This document shows, piece by piece, positions 1-9,029 of a stretch of 64,000 bases of DNA. This stretch comes from Sulfurovum sp. GTDB lineage: Bacteria > Campylobacterota > Campylobacteria > Campylobacterales > Sulfurovaceae. Every line of letters begins with the position of its first letter. The stretch's first letter is position 1. The position numbers and the translations under genes are program-made. Under the pieces are notes generated by a model. The model saw only the letters and a list, made by a program, of their open reading frames with translations, was not told the origin of the DNA and ran no database searches. The DNA lies in assembly GCA_030949725.1 (NCBI GenBank), contig JAUZSE010000015.1, positions 1 to 64,000 of the forward strand, in the 5' to 3' direction.

Positions 1-853
1 TAGTACTATTTAAATCATACAAATAGACGATAGTTGATTTTTCTTTTAATTCATTCAGTTTACTAAAGTACCATTTATCTATCACTTCTATTTTTAGATT
101 TCGAACTATTTCTGGCTTCGCATTAGGAAATGTAATATATCCTTTTTCTACAATATTATGTAACCAGATGATATGATATCCAAACTTTGTTTTCACAGGA
201 TATTTACTAAATTCTCCTTCAGCAAGTGATTCTAAAGCTTTTTTAAATGGTTCTACCATTACCTTGGATTCAAAATGTCCTAGATATCCTCCTTTAACGG
301 AAGATTTGTCTTGTGAAAACTCTTTTGCTAGTGTATGAAATGTCCTATTGAGGTCATTTGATTTATGGAGTTTTACTATAAAATCTTTGGTTTGATTTTC
401 ATCTTTTAGTAATATATGAGAAGTATTATACACTTTCTCATGCCAATATGATTTTTTATTTTTTTCATAAATCTCCATCAAGTTCTCATCTGTAAATGTT
501 GAACTTGCTGACTCTATAGCTATCTCTCGTATAAGTGCAAAACCTCTACTCATACGCTTTCTTTCATTTAAAATGTCTTTTTCATTCTTTTTGCCAAATA
601 CATACTGCAAAATTATCTCATGATTTACCATACTTTCAACAACTCTCTTCTTTTCTTCTTCATGCCATTTTGGAAAATTTTTGATTTTTTTCTTTGTTAA
701 TATATTGCTTGTTATGAGATGATTGTTTACTTTAGCAAGATTAAAATGCTTAATTGTTGTTTTGAGTGTTGTATTTTCTTCTGAAGCGTATATTTTGTTA
801 TCACATCCTGTAAATAAAATAAGATAAAAAAGTACAATTAGATAGTTTTTCAT
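1..853 (-). CDS. Parvulin-type peptidyl-prolyl isomerase lipoprotein (partial, C-terminus beyond window)
   Basis: Open frame from ATG at 853 running off the window start. The N-terminus is a lipoprotein signal: hydrophobic stretch then lipobox LFTGC with Cys at residue 17, so the mature protein is probably membrane-anchored in the periplasm. Later residues resemble SurA/PpiC foldases: a helical chaperone-like region followed by a parvulin-like stretch with HILLKDE, GGYLGHF and the FGYHIIWL motif typical of the rotamase end. It is expected to help fold exported proteins. Family assignment comes from these motifs only. The C-terminal end is not in the window. Confidence 0.75.
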   Translation of the reverse strand, partial: MKNYLIVLFYLILFTGCDNKIYASEENTTLKTTIKHFNLAKVNNHLITSNILTKKKIKNFPKWHEEEKKRVVESMVNHEIILQYVFGKKNEKDILNERKRMSRGFALIREIAIESASSTFTDENLMEIYEKNKKSYWHEKVYNTSHILLKDENQTKDFIVKLHKSNDLNRTFHTLAKEFSQDKSSVKGGYLGHFESKVMVEPFKKALESLAEGEFSKYPVKTKFGYHIIWLHNIVEKGYITFPNAKPEIVRNLKIEVIDKWYFSKLNELKEKSTIVYLYDLNST

Positions 854-906
854 AAGCTATAGTTCCTTCTATTATATGGGGGGGATTTAGTGTGTAAGAT
901 TGAGAT

Positions 907-928
907 GTCCACTTCAAAAGAAGTGGAC
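907..928. terminator. Hairpin between two minus-strand lipoprotein genes
   Basis: Perfect 9-bp arms (GTCCACTTC / GAAGTGGAC) around a 4-base loop, lying directly after the stop of the repeat lipoprotein gene and before the foldase gene. No clear T-run follows, so termination strength is uncertain. Confidence 0.45.
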
Positions 929-937
929 TTATCTACC

Positions 938-1201
938 TTATGTACAAGGCAAATAACCTTCACATACTCCGTCTTCTGGAGAACGTGTTGGCGTTGGCGT
1001 TGGCGTTGGCGTTGGCGTTGGCGTTGGCGCTGTTGTTGGCGCTGTTGTTGGCGCTGTTGTTGGCGCTGTTGTTGGCGCTGTTGTTGGCGCTGTTGTTGGC
1101 GCTGTTGTTGGGTTAGTACTGTCACTTGAACTGCTTCCACACCCTACAAAAAGTGTAGACGCAAGAAAAGCAATAAAGATAACACTAATTATTTTTGTCA
1201 T
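938..1201 (-). CDS. Small lipoprotein with TTAP and TP repeats
   Basis: 87 aa. The signal peptide ends in the lipobox LFVGC (Cys 21), followed by a Gly/Ser linker, seven TTAP tetrapeptides, about seven TP dipeptides and a short tail with two Cys. AGGATAAAT precedes the ATG at good spacing. The Thr/Pro part looks like an extended, wall- or surface-spanning stalk, and the short Cys tail may be a disulfide-closed end. It lies 16 bp after the secreted protein gene at 1218, so the two are probably co-transcribed. No domain is recognised and the function is unknown. The repeat DNA makes its length likely to vary between strains. Confidence 0.7.
   Translation of the reverse strand: MTKIISVIFIAFLASTLFVGCGSSSSDSTNPTTAPTTAPTTAPTTAPTTAPTTAPTTAPTPTPTPTPTPTPTRSPEDGVCEGYLPCT
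987..1112. repeat. In-frame tandem microsatellites (6-bp and 12-bp units)
   Basis: Seven copies of GTTGGC (987-1028) run directly into seven copies of the 12-mer GCTGTTGTTGGC (1029-1112, last copy slightly changed). Both units are multiples of three, so copy-number change would lengthen or shorten the lipoprotein stalk without shifting the frame. Confidence 0.95.
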
Positions 1202-1217
1202 ATTTATCCTTTATTTA

Positions 1218-2813
1218 TTATTGGTTATACCAATTAGTTTCAATAGTTCCATCTACATCAGTTGCTGACATATGCGTAGCAATAGCACTAAGGTTTACTC
1301 CATAAGTTACTCTAGCGAATCCTGAAGTAAATCCTGAAGCAGAAATAGCATTATTAAAGTCAAGAATTGTTAACTCACCTGGAGTAACAGTAGAACCTAT
1401 ACCTGGTTCTGGAGAAATAATAATTACATCACTATTTACGCTAAACATATCTTCATTATCATTATATAGAATTGGTGCTGATAAAGCAAATCCACCATAA
1501 TTAGTAATTTGATCAATAGTATTCGCTGGAGTTGCTTCTGCTTGTCTTACTATTGATGTCCATCCACCAACTGCAACTGCTGCATAAGTTGATTGAATGT
1601 GTGTTCTTTTGTATGGTTGCGTAAGAAGTATTTTTTGCTCTGCAGTATTACCAAATTCAACGATAGGGTTTCGAAGAGTAGTAGCAAGTACAGCTGCATC
1701 ACTTGCAATACCTACAGCATTATAACCTATAATTGATCCATTAGCGTAAGGTGTAACTTGTTGCAAATGTCTGTCTGCTAAGTTTGCTTGCTCACCTGCT
1801 GCCCATAGTTGCATGTTACTTCCAGTTAAGAAGTTCGTGATTACTGTTGGTTTAATAACTAGTGCTCTAGTATTTTTACCATCTAGCGATCCATCATTTG
1901 TAAGCGTCATTGATCCTACCAATGTAGCTGGTGCGTTTGTAAGCGTAGCTGTCTGAGGAAGAGCGGTAGTTCCAGTATAAGAGATTGCTATATCACAAGA
2001 ACCTGATTGGAATGGTGATTGCATTGCAGATGTATAAATACCACGAGTGATATTTGTTGTATCTCTCCAGCTATTTCCACCAGCAGTAGTTCTACAATTA
2101 TCTAATGCTCTATAATAGTCTTGAGCAATTAGGTTATGTTTTTTATGGTAAGCATTAAGACCTTGGGTAGATTCAAGTTCAGCCATTGCCATTACTACAA
2201 TATAACCATTGTCAACATCTGTATCAGCACCTGCACCAATTGGATGACTAAATGGTACCGTTTCTGATGCCATCGACAAGTTATCTACTATTGGTGCTAC
2301 AGTGGTATCTGTATTACCTGAAACAACCGTTGAGCTATCAGTAGAAACAATCGTTGGTTTACCATCAACCATTTTAATTGTAGCTCTAAATAGGTCATTT
2401 GGAGAAAGGTATATATTGAAATCTATTAACTCTTTAGAGTCTGTCCCCCTATGAAGAACAACTTTCGCTACAATAGTTTGTGTAGTACTATCATTAACAA
2501 CTGTAAATGTTGAACTCCATCCATCTTTTGTAAAGTAAGCAGGGAAAATAAGTGCATCTCCTCTGTCTGTTAGTGAAGTAATGATTGGTTGCTCTACTGT
2601 TCCAACTACCGTTCCTAGATTTCCTCCTATTGCTGTTGTTGCTAGTACTGCTGTACTAAGTACTCCAACATAATTTCCAAATGCTTGTGCATTTGTAGCA
2701 TCTCCATACACCATTGGTTGATTCAATAACGCTGGTGAACTTATATCAAATGCATTTGCACCTGTTCCTAATATTGCAGCCAATGCTACAACTGACATTA
2801 ATTTCTTTGTCAT
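1218..2813 (-). CDS. Exported protein of unknown function
   Basis: 531 aa from the ATG at 2813, chosen because AGGAG lies just upstream; a start at 2840 lacks this. The first ~21 residues form a Sec signal peptide ending ANA. The mature part is rich in Thr, Ser, Val and Asn, has only two Cys (NCRTTAGG and GSCDIA) that could pair in a disulfide, and shows beta-rich patterns (e.g. GWSSTFTVVND). It looks like an extracellular or surface protein. I do not recognise a named family. It is followed at 16 bp by the Thr/Pro lipoprotein, suggesting a two-gene envelope operon. Confidence 0.75.
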   Translation of the reverse strand: MTKKLMSVVALAAILGTGANAFDISSPALLNQPMVYGDATNAQAFGNYVGVLSTAVLATTAIGGNLGTVVGTVEQPIITSLTDRGDALIFPAYFTKDGWSSTFTVVNDSTTQTIVAKVVLHRGTDSKELIDFNIYLSPNDLFRATIKMVDGKPTIVSTDSSTVVSGNTDTTVAPIVDNLSMASETVPFSHPIGAGADTDVDNGYIVVMAMAELESTQGLNAYHKKHNLIAQDYYRALDNCRTTAGGNSWRDTTNITRGIYTSAMQSPFQSGSCDIAISYTGTTALPQTATLTNAPATLVGSMTLTNDGSLDGKNTRALVIKPTVITNFLTGSNMQLWAAGEQANLADRHLQQVTPYANGSIIGYNAVGIASDAAVLATTLRNPIVEFGNTAEQKILLTQPYKRTHIQSTYAAVAVGGWTSIVRQAEATPANTIDQITNYGGFALSAPILYNDNEDMFSVNSDVIIISPEPGIGSTVTPGELTILDFNNAISASGFTSGFARVTYGVNLSAIATHMSATDVDGTIETNWYNQ

Positions 2814-2827
2814 ATTTACTCCTGTGT

Positions 2828-2847
2828 AAAATTTTTGCAAAAATTTT
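2828..2847. promoter_or_regulatory. Perfect 20-bp palindrome in the leader of the exported-protein gene
   Basis: The 20 bases are identical to their own reverse complement (A4 T5 GC A5 T4) and sit directly upstream of the Shine-Dalgarno of the gene starting at 2813. Just further upstream on the minus strand the 9-mer TTGTAAGCC occurs twice, 6 bp apart. It could be an operator or an RNA hairpin near the ribosome site; no specific regulator is recognised. Confidence 0.4.
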
Positions 2848-3156
2848 GTAAGTTAGGCTTACAACCTTTGGGCTTACAAAAGAAGTTTGAAATTCAAATA
2901 TTCTGATGCCAAAGAAGAGACCTAACCACACACAATATTGCTGTTTAGTAGTATTTTACCACTACTTTTCTTAAAAGTCAAGTTATATTTATAAATAAAC
3001 ATTTACCAAACTTCACATTAGTTCCCGTTGTTCTGAACTATGTCTCCATCAAACCTTTTAGGCTTCAGAGAAACACACTCAGTACATTTCAGTTGCTATT
3101 ATAGCATATTAATTATTGATTAACTTTTTATTCATTTTTTTTGTTTTACCAAACCC
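2848..3156. other. Gene-free spacer
   Basis: About 310 AT-rich bases upstream of the exported-protein gene and downstream of the glycosyltransferase gene. It should hold the promoter for the gene at 2813. I see no convincing gene, RNA or strong promoter pair in it. Confidence 0.5.
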
Positions 3157-4929
3157 TTACACCAGCAACATTAGCCCAAAAAACACTAATTCAAAAACCA
3201 CAAGCATCCCCAACGAAGCATTCAAGACATACCTCATCCACTTACTATGCCTTAGACTATCTAAGCCCTGTGCAAACACCAAAGCAAACAAAGCAAATGA
3301 AGCTACAAAGTAACGGAAGTCTGTGTTACAAATAACAGGGTAAGAAAACATAAACTTTAGGATAAGTAGTAGATTTAGCACCAATGTAGCAAAGAGTAGC
3401 TTGTGTAGTAGAGGGGCTTGATGAAGCTTGATGATGTAAGTCAAAAAACCAAGCACATAAAGCAGACCCAACAAAAGTATGCCTTGCATCACTGCTTTTA
3501 GCCCTTCACTCTTTTGTACAAAATACGTATAATCAAACTCCCCAAAGAACATCGTGCCGTACTGATAGGTCAAGAAAGAGTAGCGTATGGCATCGTCTCC
3601 AAAGACATGGCTGTACCCTGCTTGAAGTAGTGAGGTGATGTGAAATGTCCCAAAATAGTCAAGCCCTAAAGCTTCTATGCTTTGGTTTGGATAATGTGCA
3701 GAACTGTTTACCATATGTAAAGTACCTTCTATAGGAAGATAGACCCTTAGCAGTGTAAAGCCTAGTAAAAACATCCCCACGACAGAGAAGCAATACAGTC
3801 TCTTTTGGACTATACTGCGTTGGGACTCTTCTACTTGATAAAAAGCCACTATCAGTAGCCCAAACAACAACAGCTCCATGGGTGCAGCTGATATTTTGGT
3901 CATAAAGAGCAGACTTACTCCTATCAATGCAGCATAAAAACCTGTTTTAAATCCTGATTGATAACTGTTTACTATCGCGTACAAAGTATAGGCAGAAAGT
4001 GCCATCACCAAGGCATCATTGTTGATACGTGCGCAGAGGTAAACCAGTGAAGGAGTCAAAGAGACAAAGATTATAGCCACAGTTCTTACCCAAAGACTTT
4101 GCGTGACAAGCGTCAAAAATCGGTAGCTATAGTAAAGGAAAAGCATAGAACAAAGAAGTGAAAAATACCCTAGCCCATAAAGAGCATCTCCATCATCTAG
4201 CCCAAATTGGGTCAAAAGTGCATACAGTCCACCTGTTATCAAATAATACAGAGGCTGTTGAGGATACTCCAAACCTTTTGAAGCCAAAGGCAGTGTCCAA
4301 TTCTCGGCGATAACCTTGATAAACTCTATATGCCCATGCCAATCATGCTGAAAAGTCATAATACCGAACTTCTGAAAATAGAAGATTCGTATGAGTATTC
4401 CTGCAAAGAGGATAGCCCATAGTAGTTTGGGCAGCGTAGTATCTTTAGGTATGATTGAGAGTACTGCTATACTCCTAGGCTTTATTTGTTCAAGTCCTTT
4501 GATAAACACTATGAAGATAAGATAAAAGATCGGTATACCTAGCAAGATAAAAAGTATACTGTAGTCAAAAAAAGTAATCTTTTGTTTGATGTTTGGGGTG
4601 TAAGTTCTCCGTGAATTATATGTTTCTACCTGACAATGGTTCTCTCCCTTTTTTAGAGCAAAACTTAACTGCTCCCCTACCCCTTCAAACCATTGCATTT
4701 TCTTTGCAGGGAAAAGTATCTGCGTGTCGTTGCATTTGACCCAATGGAGTTTAAATCTTTCTGTAGCGATGTGTAGTTTGACTTCCTGATTTATGTTTGA
4801 ATGTAAGACAAAGCTAAAGGTATTTGATTTGGCGTTACTGTGTTTGAGATCTGTCACACTTAGCTGTATAAGCATGTAGTAGAAGATACCTAAGGTTAAC
4901 GAGAGGGAGATAAGTAAGATTTTCTTCAT
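3157..4929 (-). CDS. GT-C fold membrane glycosyltransferase (ArnT/PMT-like)
   Basis: 590 aa from ATG at 4929; this start overlaps the stop of the preceding short frame as TGATG, favouring it over an upstream ATG at 4974. It has an N-terminal membrane segment, a soluble stretch of about 100 residues, then roughly ten hydrophobic helices. The first loop motif HDWHGHIEFIK and the following EYPQQPLYYL match the acidic/aromatic loop of lipid-phosphate-sugar dependent (GT-C) glycosyltransferases. It would move a sugar from a lipid carrier onto a lipid or protein at the outer face of the inner membrane. Acceptor and sugar cannot be told. Confidence 0.7.
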   Translation of the reverse strand: MKKILLISLSLTLGIFYYMLIQLSVTDLKHSNAKSNTFSFVLHSNINQEVKLHIATERFKLHWVKCNDTQILFPAKKMQWFEGVGEQLSFALKKGENHCQVETYNSRRTYTPNIKQKITFFDYSILFILLGIPIFYLIFIVFIKGLEQIKPRSIAVLSIIPKDTTLPKLLWAILFAGILIRIFYFQKFGIMTFQHDWHGHIEFIKVIAENWTLPLASKGLEYPQQPLYYLITGGLYALLTQFGLDDGDALYGLGYFSLLCSMLFLYYSYRFLTLVTQSLWVRTVAIIFVSLTPSLVYLCARINNDALVMALSAYTLYAIVNSYQSGFKTGFYAALIGVSLLFMTKISAAPMELLLFGLLIVAFYQVEESQRSIVQKRLYCFSVVGMFLLGFTLLRVYLPIEGTLHMVNSSAHYPNQSIEALGLDYFGTFHITSLLQAGYSHVFGDDAIRYSFLTYQYGTMFFGEFDYTYFVQKSEGLKAVMQGILLLGLLYVLGFLTYIIKLHQAPLLHKLLFATLVLNLLLILKFMFSYPVICNTDFRYFVASFALFALVFAQGLDSLRHSKWMRYVLNASLGMLVVFELVFFGLMLLV

Positions 4930-5051
4930 CAAGATTCTGAAAGTTTCTCTATCGCATAGTAAAGCACTGCCCATCTGCCTCTTATATCTCTAAAACATAT
5001 CTCTTCATCGTCTTGCTTGGGTAGACAGAAGGCTAAGCCCTTCTTCATCAT
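4929..5051 (-). pseudogene. Stub of a Bcp/AhpC-type peroxiredoxin (N-terminus only)
   Basis: A 40-codon frame starting at ATG 5049-5051 (overlapping the protease stop as ATGA) reads AFCLPKQDDEEICFRDIRG and WAVLYY. This matches the start of thioredoxin-dependent peroxiredoxins (xPDFxLPNQDxxxIxLxDxxGKWVVLYFYP). It stops before the catalytic Cys region would appear, so no active enzyme is possible. It may now only couple translation of the protease to the glycosyltransferase, whose ATG overlaps its TGA. Confidence 0.65.
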
Positions 5052-6483
5052 CTTAACCCTTCTGACTTATCAAACTCAATATTGTACTTTTTAAGTATCT
5101 CTGCCTGTTTATTCTGTGCTTCATCTTTGTCGATGATGACCTGCACACCATTTTTATCTTCTAACACAATGTACTCTGAAGTCGCAGTTTGCATCATTTG
5201 ATAAAATTCTTTAAAGTTTTTAAATGCTTTTCCATTGACTTTATCTATGGGCCACATACCAAAATCATTGTCTCCTCTACTGATATCTGAAGCCAACACT
5301 TTAAGCAAAACCACGACTTCACTTTTATCTTCTTCTTGCCATTTGGATGCGAGGTTGCTCAATGTGATACGATTTCTATTGGTGGAGACGATAAGATTTC
5401 TACTCAGAGGAGAAAAAATATACCCCCCATAGATAAAGTATTCTGGCATAGTGTCATAACGTGTGGTTTGAACAAGATACATATCATCCGCTGTGTGTTG
5501 CAATAGTGCCTTGACCTGCATAGGCTTTTTATCTCTGATGACATCCAATGTCACACTCTCTCCCATCTGGTATTTGTCTACAAAATGATGGAAATGGGTA
5601 TATTCATGCTTTCGAAATTCTACGGTACCATCATTTTCGATATTATGCCCATCTACCGCAGTTAAGATGTCTCCTACTTTTAGTAGTTTGGAGAGCGTTG
5701 AACTGTAGACTACTTTGTTAATCAGTTTACCACTGGTATTTCCATCCAAACCATAATACCGTCTTAATGCAGGGTTCTCAAGCTTTTGTGTACCCAAACC
5801 TAAGTCTGCAAAACCATCATACTTTCCATCTTTCATATCGTCTATAAAATGTTTTACCAAATCAACAGGGACGATATAGCCTATGTTTTGAGACTTCTTA
5901 ATGACTTGCATCACTACACCTACTATCTTCCCCTTAGACAACGCTGGTCCACCAGAATTCCCAGGATTTACAGCTGCATCAACCTGTACGGCCAAAAAAG
6001 ACTCTCCACTGTGTGCATAGACATGATGCTCCACACGTGAAACTACGCCAATGGTAGCAGAAAGCGTAGATCCACCCATAGGGTATCCGTAGACAACTAT
6101 TTTTTGTTCCACATGTGGTAGTACACCAAAAGTAAGTGGCGTCACTCCTTCAAAAATGCCTCGTCTTCTACTTTCAAAAGTGCTAGATCTACTTGATGAG
6201 AAACGGCATAGACTTTGGCTATATAACGTTTACGTTGACCATAGCGTTGTACTTCTAAAAAAGCTTGGTTTGCCACCACATGGGCATTGGTAAGGATATA
6301 TCCTCCCTCTATAATAGCTCCCGAACCCGTACTGCTACGCATAGAACTGTTCCATGGTGCTTGATAGTTTGGTATTTTTGCCGTGGAGTATATCTTGACG
6401 ATGGCTTGCTTGGTAATGTCTTCTTTGTCTGTATTGGCTAGAAGCATCACTATGCTTAATAAGAGTGTAAATAATAGTTTCAA
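5048..6483 (-). pseudogene. Trypsin-like serine protease with PDZ domain (Deg-like), frameshifted
   Basis: The 5' piece (6483-6142) has a signal peptide and the catalytic His in TNAHVV and Asp in VDLALLKV. The 3' piece (to 5048) has the catalytic Ser in GNSGGPA and a PDZ-like region. The break is at a T5 run on the coding strand; one more T would read FFEGVTPL and restore a single protein of about 477 aa. The start is TTG at 6483 with AAGGA upstream and overlaps the stop of the DUF523 gene. If intact it would be a periplasmic quality-control protease of the family with a long C-terminal part after the PDZ. The lesion may be a sequencing error. Confidence 0.8.
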
Positions 6484-6932
6484 ATTTGTCCTTGTAGGGT
6501 AAAATGTTCTGCATCTAAGCAGTGAATATGTCGTTTTTTTGCTTCTTGTGCCATAAGTCCTGCTTCATCTATTCTAAGCAAGTTTTTCTCTTTGTCATAG
6601 ACTTTTGCAGAACAAACACCGCAACTAGGGCTACGGTCTTTTCCTATAAATACATCTATCTGGGGATGTCTGTCAAAAAAGTCTTTTGCGTACGCGATGA
6701 CAGGAGAAGATAAATCTTCCCCACTCTCATTTGAAATGGCTTTGCATCCCTCTTTGGTTTCTATGAGATCCATCGTAGGTCTAGGTGTCCCAAAGGCATA
6801 GTCTTCAGGACAAAAAGCGATAAGTTCAGCACCTTCTAAAAGCGTTAAAAGTGATTCATTCTTATTGTCCGAAGCATCATAACGACACTGCTTTCCCAAT
6901 AAACATGCAGAGAGTGCAATAACCTTTTTCAT
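6480..6932 (-). CDS. DUF523 / TudS-like Fe-S protein
   Basis: 150 aa from ATG at 6932; a longer frame from 6965 overlaps the preceding gene and has no better start. Conserved Cys occur in SACLLGKQCRYD, FCPED and SPSCG, the pattern of DUF523 proteins. Characterised members (TudS) bind a [4Fe-4S] cluster with three Cys and remove sulfur from thiolated bases. GTPRPTMDL is also typical. Its stop overlaps the TTG start of the protease, and the start lies 2 bp after the DUF420 gene, so all are in one transcript. The substrate here is inferred from the family only. Confidence 0.8.
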   Translation of the reverse strand: MKKVIALSACLLGKQCRYDASDNKNESLLTLLEGAELIAFCPEDYAFGTPRPTMDLIETKEGCKAISNESGEDLSSPVIAYAKDFFDRHPQIDVFIGKDRSPSCGVCSAKVYDKEKNLLRIDEAGLMAQEAKKRHIHCLDAEHFTLQGQI

Positions 6933-6934
6933 TT

Positions 6935-7414
6935 CTAATAAACAAAGAGTAAAGCATACACCCATCCACCTGTAAGCATCGTCAATATAATGCCAATAAA
7001 GGTACGTTGTCCAGCTTTTTGATGTGCTTTAGAATAAAGTCCAGGTAGTGTTCCCTGCTTTTTATAACGCTTAGCATAATGGAGTGTCATAATCCATAAA
7101 ACAAGCGTCACCACAGAAATGATAATATGAAAAATCAATACATAGATAAAATAATTATGCCCAACCGAACTACCCTCGATTAAATGTTTGTATCCTCCTA
7201 CCACGCGTACACCAAACTCAAAAAATGCCACCACTATAACTGTCACCACAAAAAGTAATTTTTGTACACTCTCATGTGCCTGATAATTCTTCTGCTTTGC
7301 AAGAAAAATAGCACCAAAAATCAAAAATGGTAAAAACGCTACGATCACCGATACAATATCCATAAACAATGGTGCACGTGTCCCTAAAAAACCTGACTGA
7401 AATATAAAATCCAT
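6935..7414 (-). CDS. DUF420 integral membrane protein
   Basis: 159 aa from ATG at 7414 with GGAG at correct spacing. Four to five hydrophobic helices and conserved His (GHNYFIYVLIFH, TLHYAK, KAHQKAG) match the DUF420 (YozB-like) family, often found near haem-copper oxidase or cytochrome assembly genes. Function is not established. It is the first gene of the overlapping operon running down to 3157. Confidence 0.75.
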   Translation of the reverse strand: MDFIFQSGFLGTRAPLFMDIVSVIVAFLPFLIFGAIFLAKQKNYQAHESVQKLLFVVTVIVVAFFEFGVRVVGGYKHLIEGSSVGHNYFIYVLIFHIIISVVTLVLWIMTLHYAKRYKKQGTLPGLYSKAHQKAGQRTFIGIILTMLTGGWVYALLFVY

Positions 7415-7472
7415 AAAACTCTCCAAAAAATAAATACTGACACTATACCAAAGCTATCTAAAAATGACTAGA

Positions 7473-8920
7473 TTAACAAATCACTATCGACTTCACTTCT
7501 GTAAATTCTTCAAGCGCCCATTTGGGCCCTTCACGTCCTACGCCTGAAAGTTTAGTCCCACCATAAGGCTGTACATCAAAACGAAGTGTAGGAATGTCAT
7601 TAATCACCACACCCCCACACTGGGCATCTTCTATAAACGCCTGTGTTCGTTTCAAATCATTCGTAAAGATGGAAAACTGTAAGCCATAGGGCGAATCATT
7701 CATCTTTGCTATGGCTGTTTCATAATCTGGCACCGCCAGCAAACTCACGATAGGTGCAAATACTTCTTCACATATAATCTGCATATCATCTGTCACATCA
7801 GCCATCACAGTGGGGTTAAAGATCGTTTCATCTTGCCCTCCACCCGTCAAGGCAGTCGCTCCCTCAGAAATAGCAGAAGCAATCCAGCCATTGGCTCGTT
7901 TACGTGATTCATCGTCTATGAGTGGGTCTAAAAAGTATCTTCTTCATAAGGAGAACCCACTTTTAATTTTAACGTCTCCATGGCTATGAGTTTTGCAAAC
8001 TCTTCATATACAGATTGATTGACATAAATACGTTGAAGAGAGATACACACTTGTCCAGAGTTATAAAAAGCACCAAAGGCACAACGTGCAGCTGCAAAAG
8101 GAAGATCGGCACTTTTGTCTATGTAAGTTGCGGCATTGCCTCCGAGTTCAAGGCTTACTTTTTTGATACCTGCTTGTTTGGTAATGATGTTTCCCACAGG
8201 TACAGACCCTGTAAAACTTATGACTCTGGGAATGTCGCTCTGCACCAAAGCAGACCCCACTTCTGCATCACCATACACCAAAGAAAGTGCATCTTTGATG
8301 GCATACTCAGAGTCTATGAAAAGTTTAGCAAACATATACGCAACCATAGGTGCTTCAGGAGTGGGCTTAAGGACAACCGTATTCCCTGCTCCTAGTGCTG
8401 GTGCGATCTTGTGTGCCACAAGGTTAAGGGGGAAGTTAAAGGGTGTAATACACGCTATGACCCCTACAGGTTCACGTCTAAAATATGCCAGTGTTTTTTT
8501 GCCACTAGGCATAATATCGGTAGAGATTGTCTCCCCATGCAAATGCGCCAACTCCATCGCAGTAAGACGTACGGTTTCTACACAACGTTCTACTTCAATA
8601 CGCGCAAAAGTGATAGGCTTAGCCACTTCTCTTGCCAACATCACAGCAAAAGCTTCTTTCTCTTCACTGAGTCTTTTAGCCACATCTTCAAGCCACAAGA
8701 TACGCTGAGAGAGTGGAGACTTAGCAGCAGACTTTGTCGCCTCTTTTGCAATCTCCAATGCTCTGAGCGTATCCTCTGCGTTACATACAGGAGCTGTACT
8801 TACTACCGCATCATCAAAAGGACTCTTACGTTCTTCTAACGCTTCTTTTGTCTCTTCACTAGAACCAAAAAAGATCTTAGCCTCTGCTATGTCAGATGTG
8901 TTGTCAAATATTTTAAACAT
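7473..8920 (-). pseudogene. NAD(P)-dependent aldehyde dehydrogenase, frameshifted
   Basis: The N-terminal piece (8920-7928) has the Rossmann region (ITPFNFPLNLVAHKIAPAL), the general-base Glu in VSLELGGN and the nucleophile Cys in NSGQVCISLQRI. The C-terminal piece to 7473 has EEVFAPIVS and the oligomerisation tail. They are separated by a one-base loss in a T5 run at about 7931-7935 of the coding strand; T6 would read DTFLDPLIDD and continue in frame to the second piece. The reconstructed length of about 482 aa is normal for the superfamily. It oxidises an aldehyde to the acid; the substrate is unknown. Confidence 0.85.
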
Positions 8921-9029
8921 GTGTATCCTTATTACTATATAATGAAATAGATTATAGCCAATTTGAATCTATATCTATAGCAATAAAATTAGAATTGGTT
9001 TTAGATGTTGCATTTTCTTTTCAATTAAC

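Noticed and set aside
987-1112. CRISPR-like array
   Set aside because: Units are contiguous with no spacers and code for protein repeats. No other array was seen in the window.
850-1140. Long Gln/Arg and Trp/Arg repeat frames over the microsatellite on both strands
   Set aside because: They are other-frame readings of the TTAP/TP lipoprotein repeats. The lipoprotein frame has a signal peptide, lipobox and ribosome site.
8015-8839. Several plus-strand open frames opposite the aldehyde dehydrogenase
   Set aside because: The minus-strand frame carries clear enzyme motifs; the others lack ribosome sites and domains.
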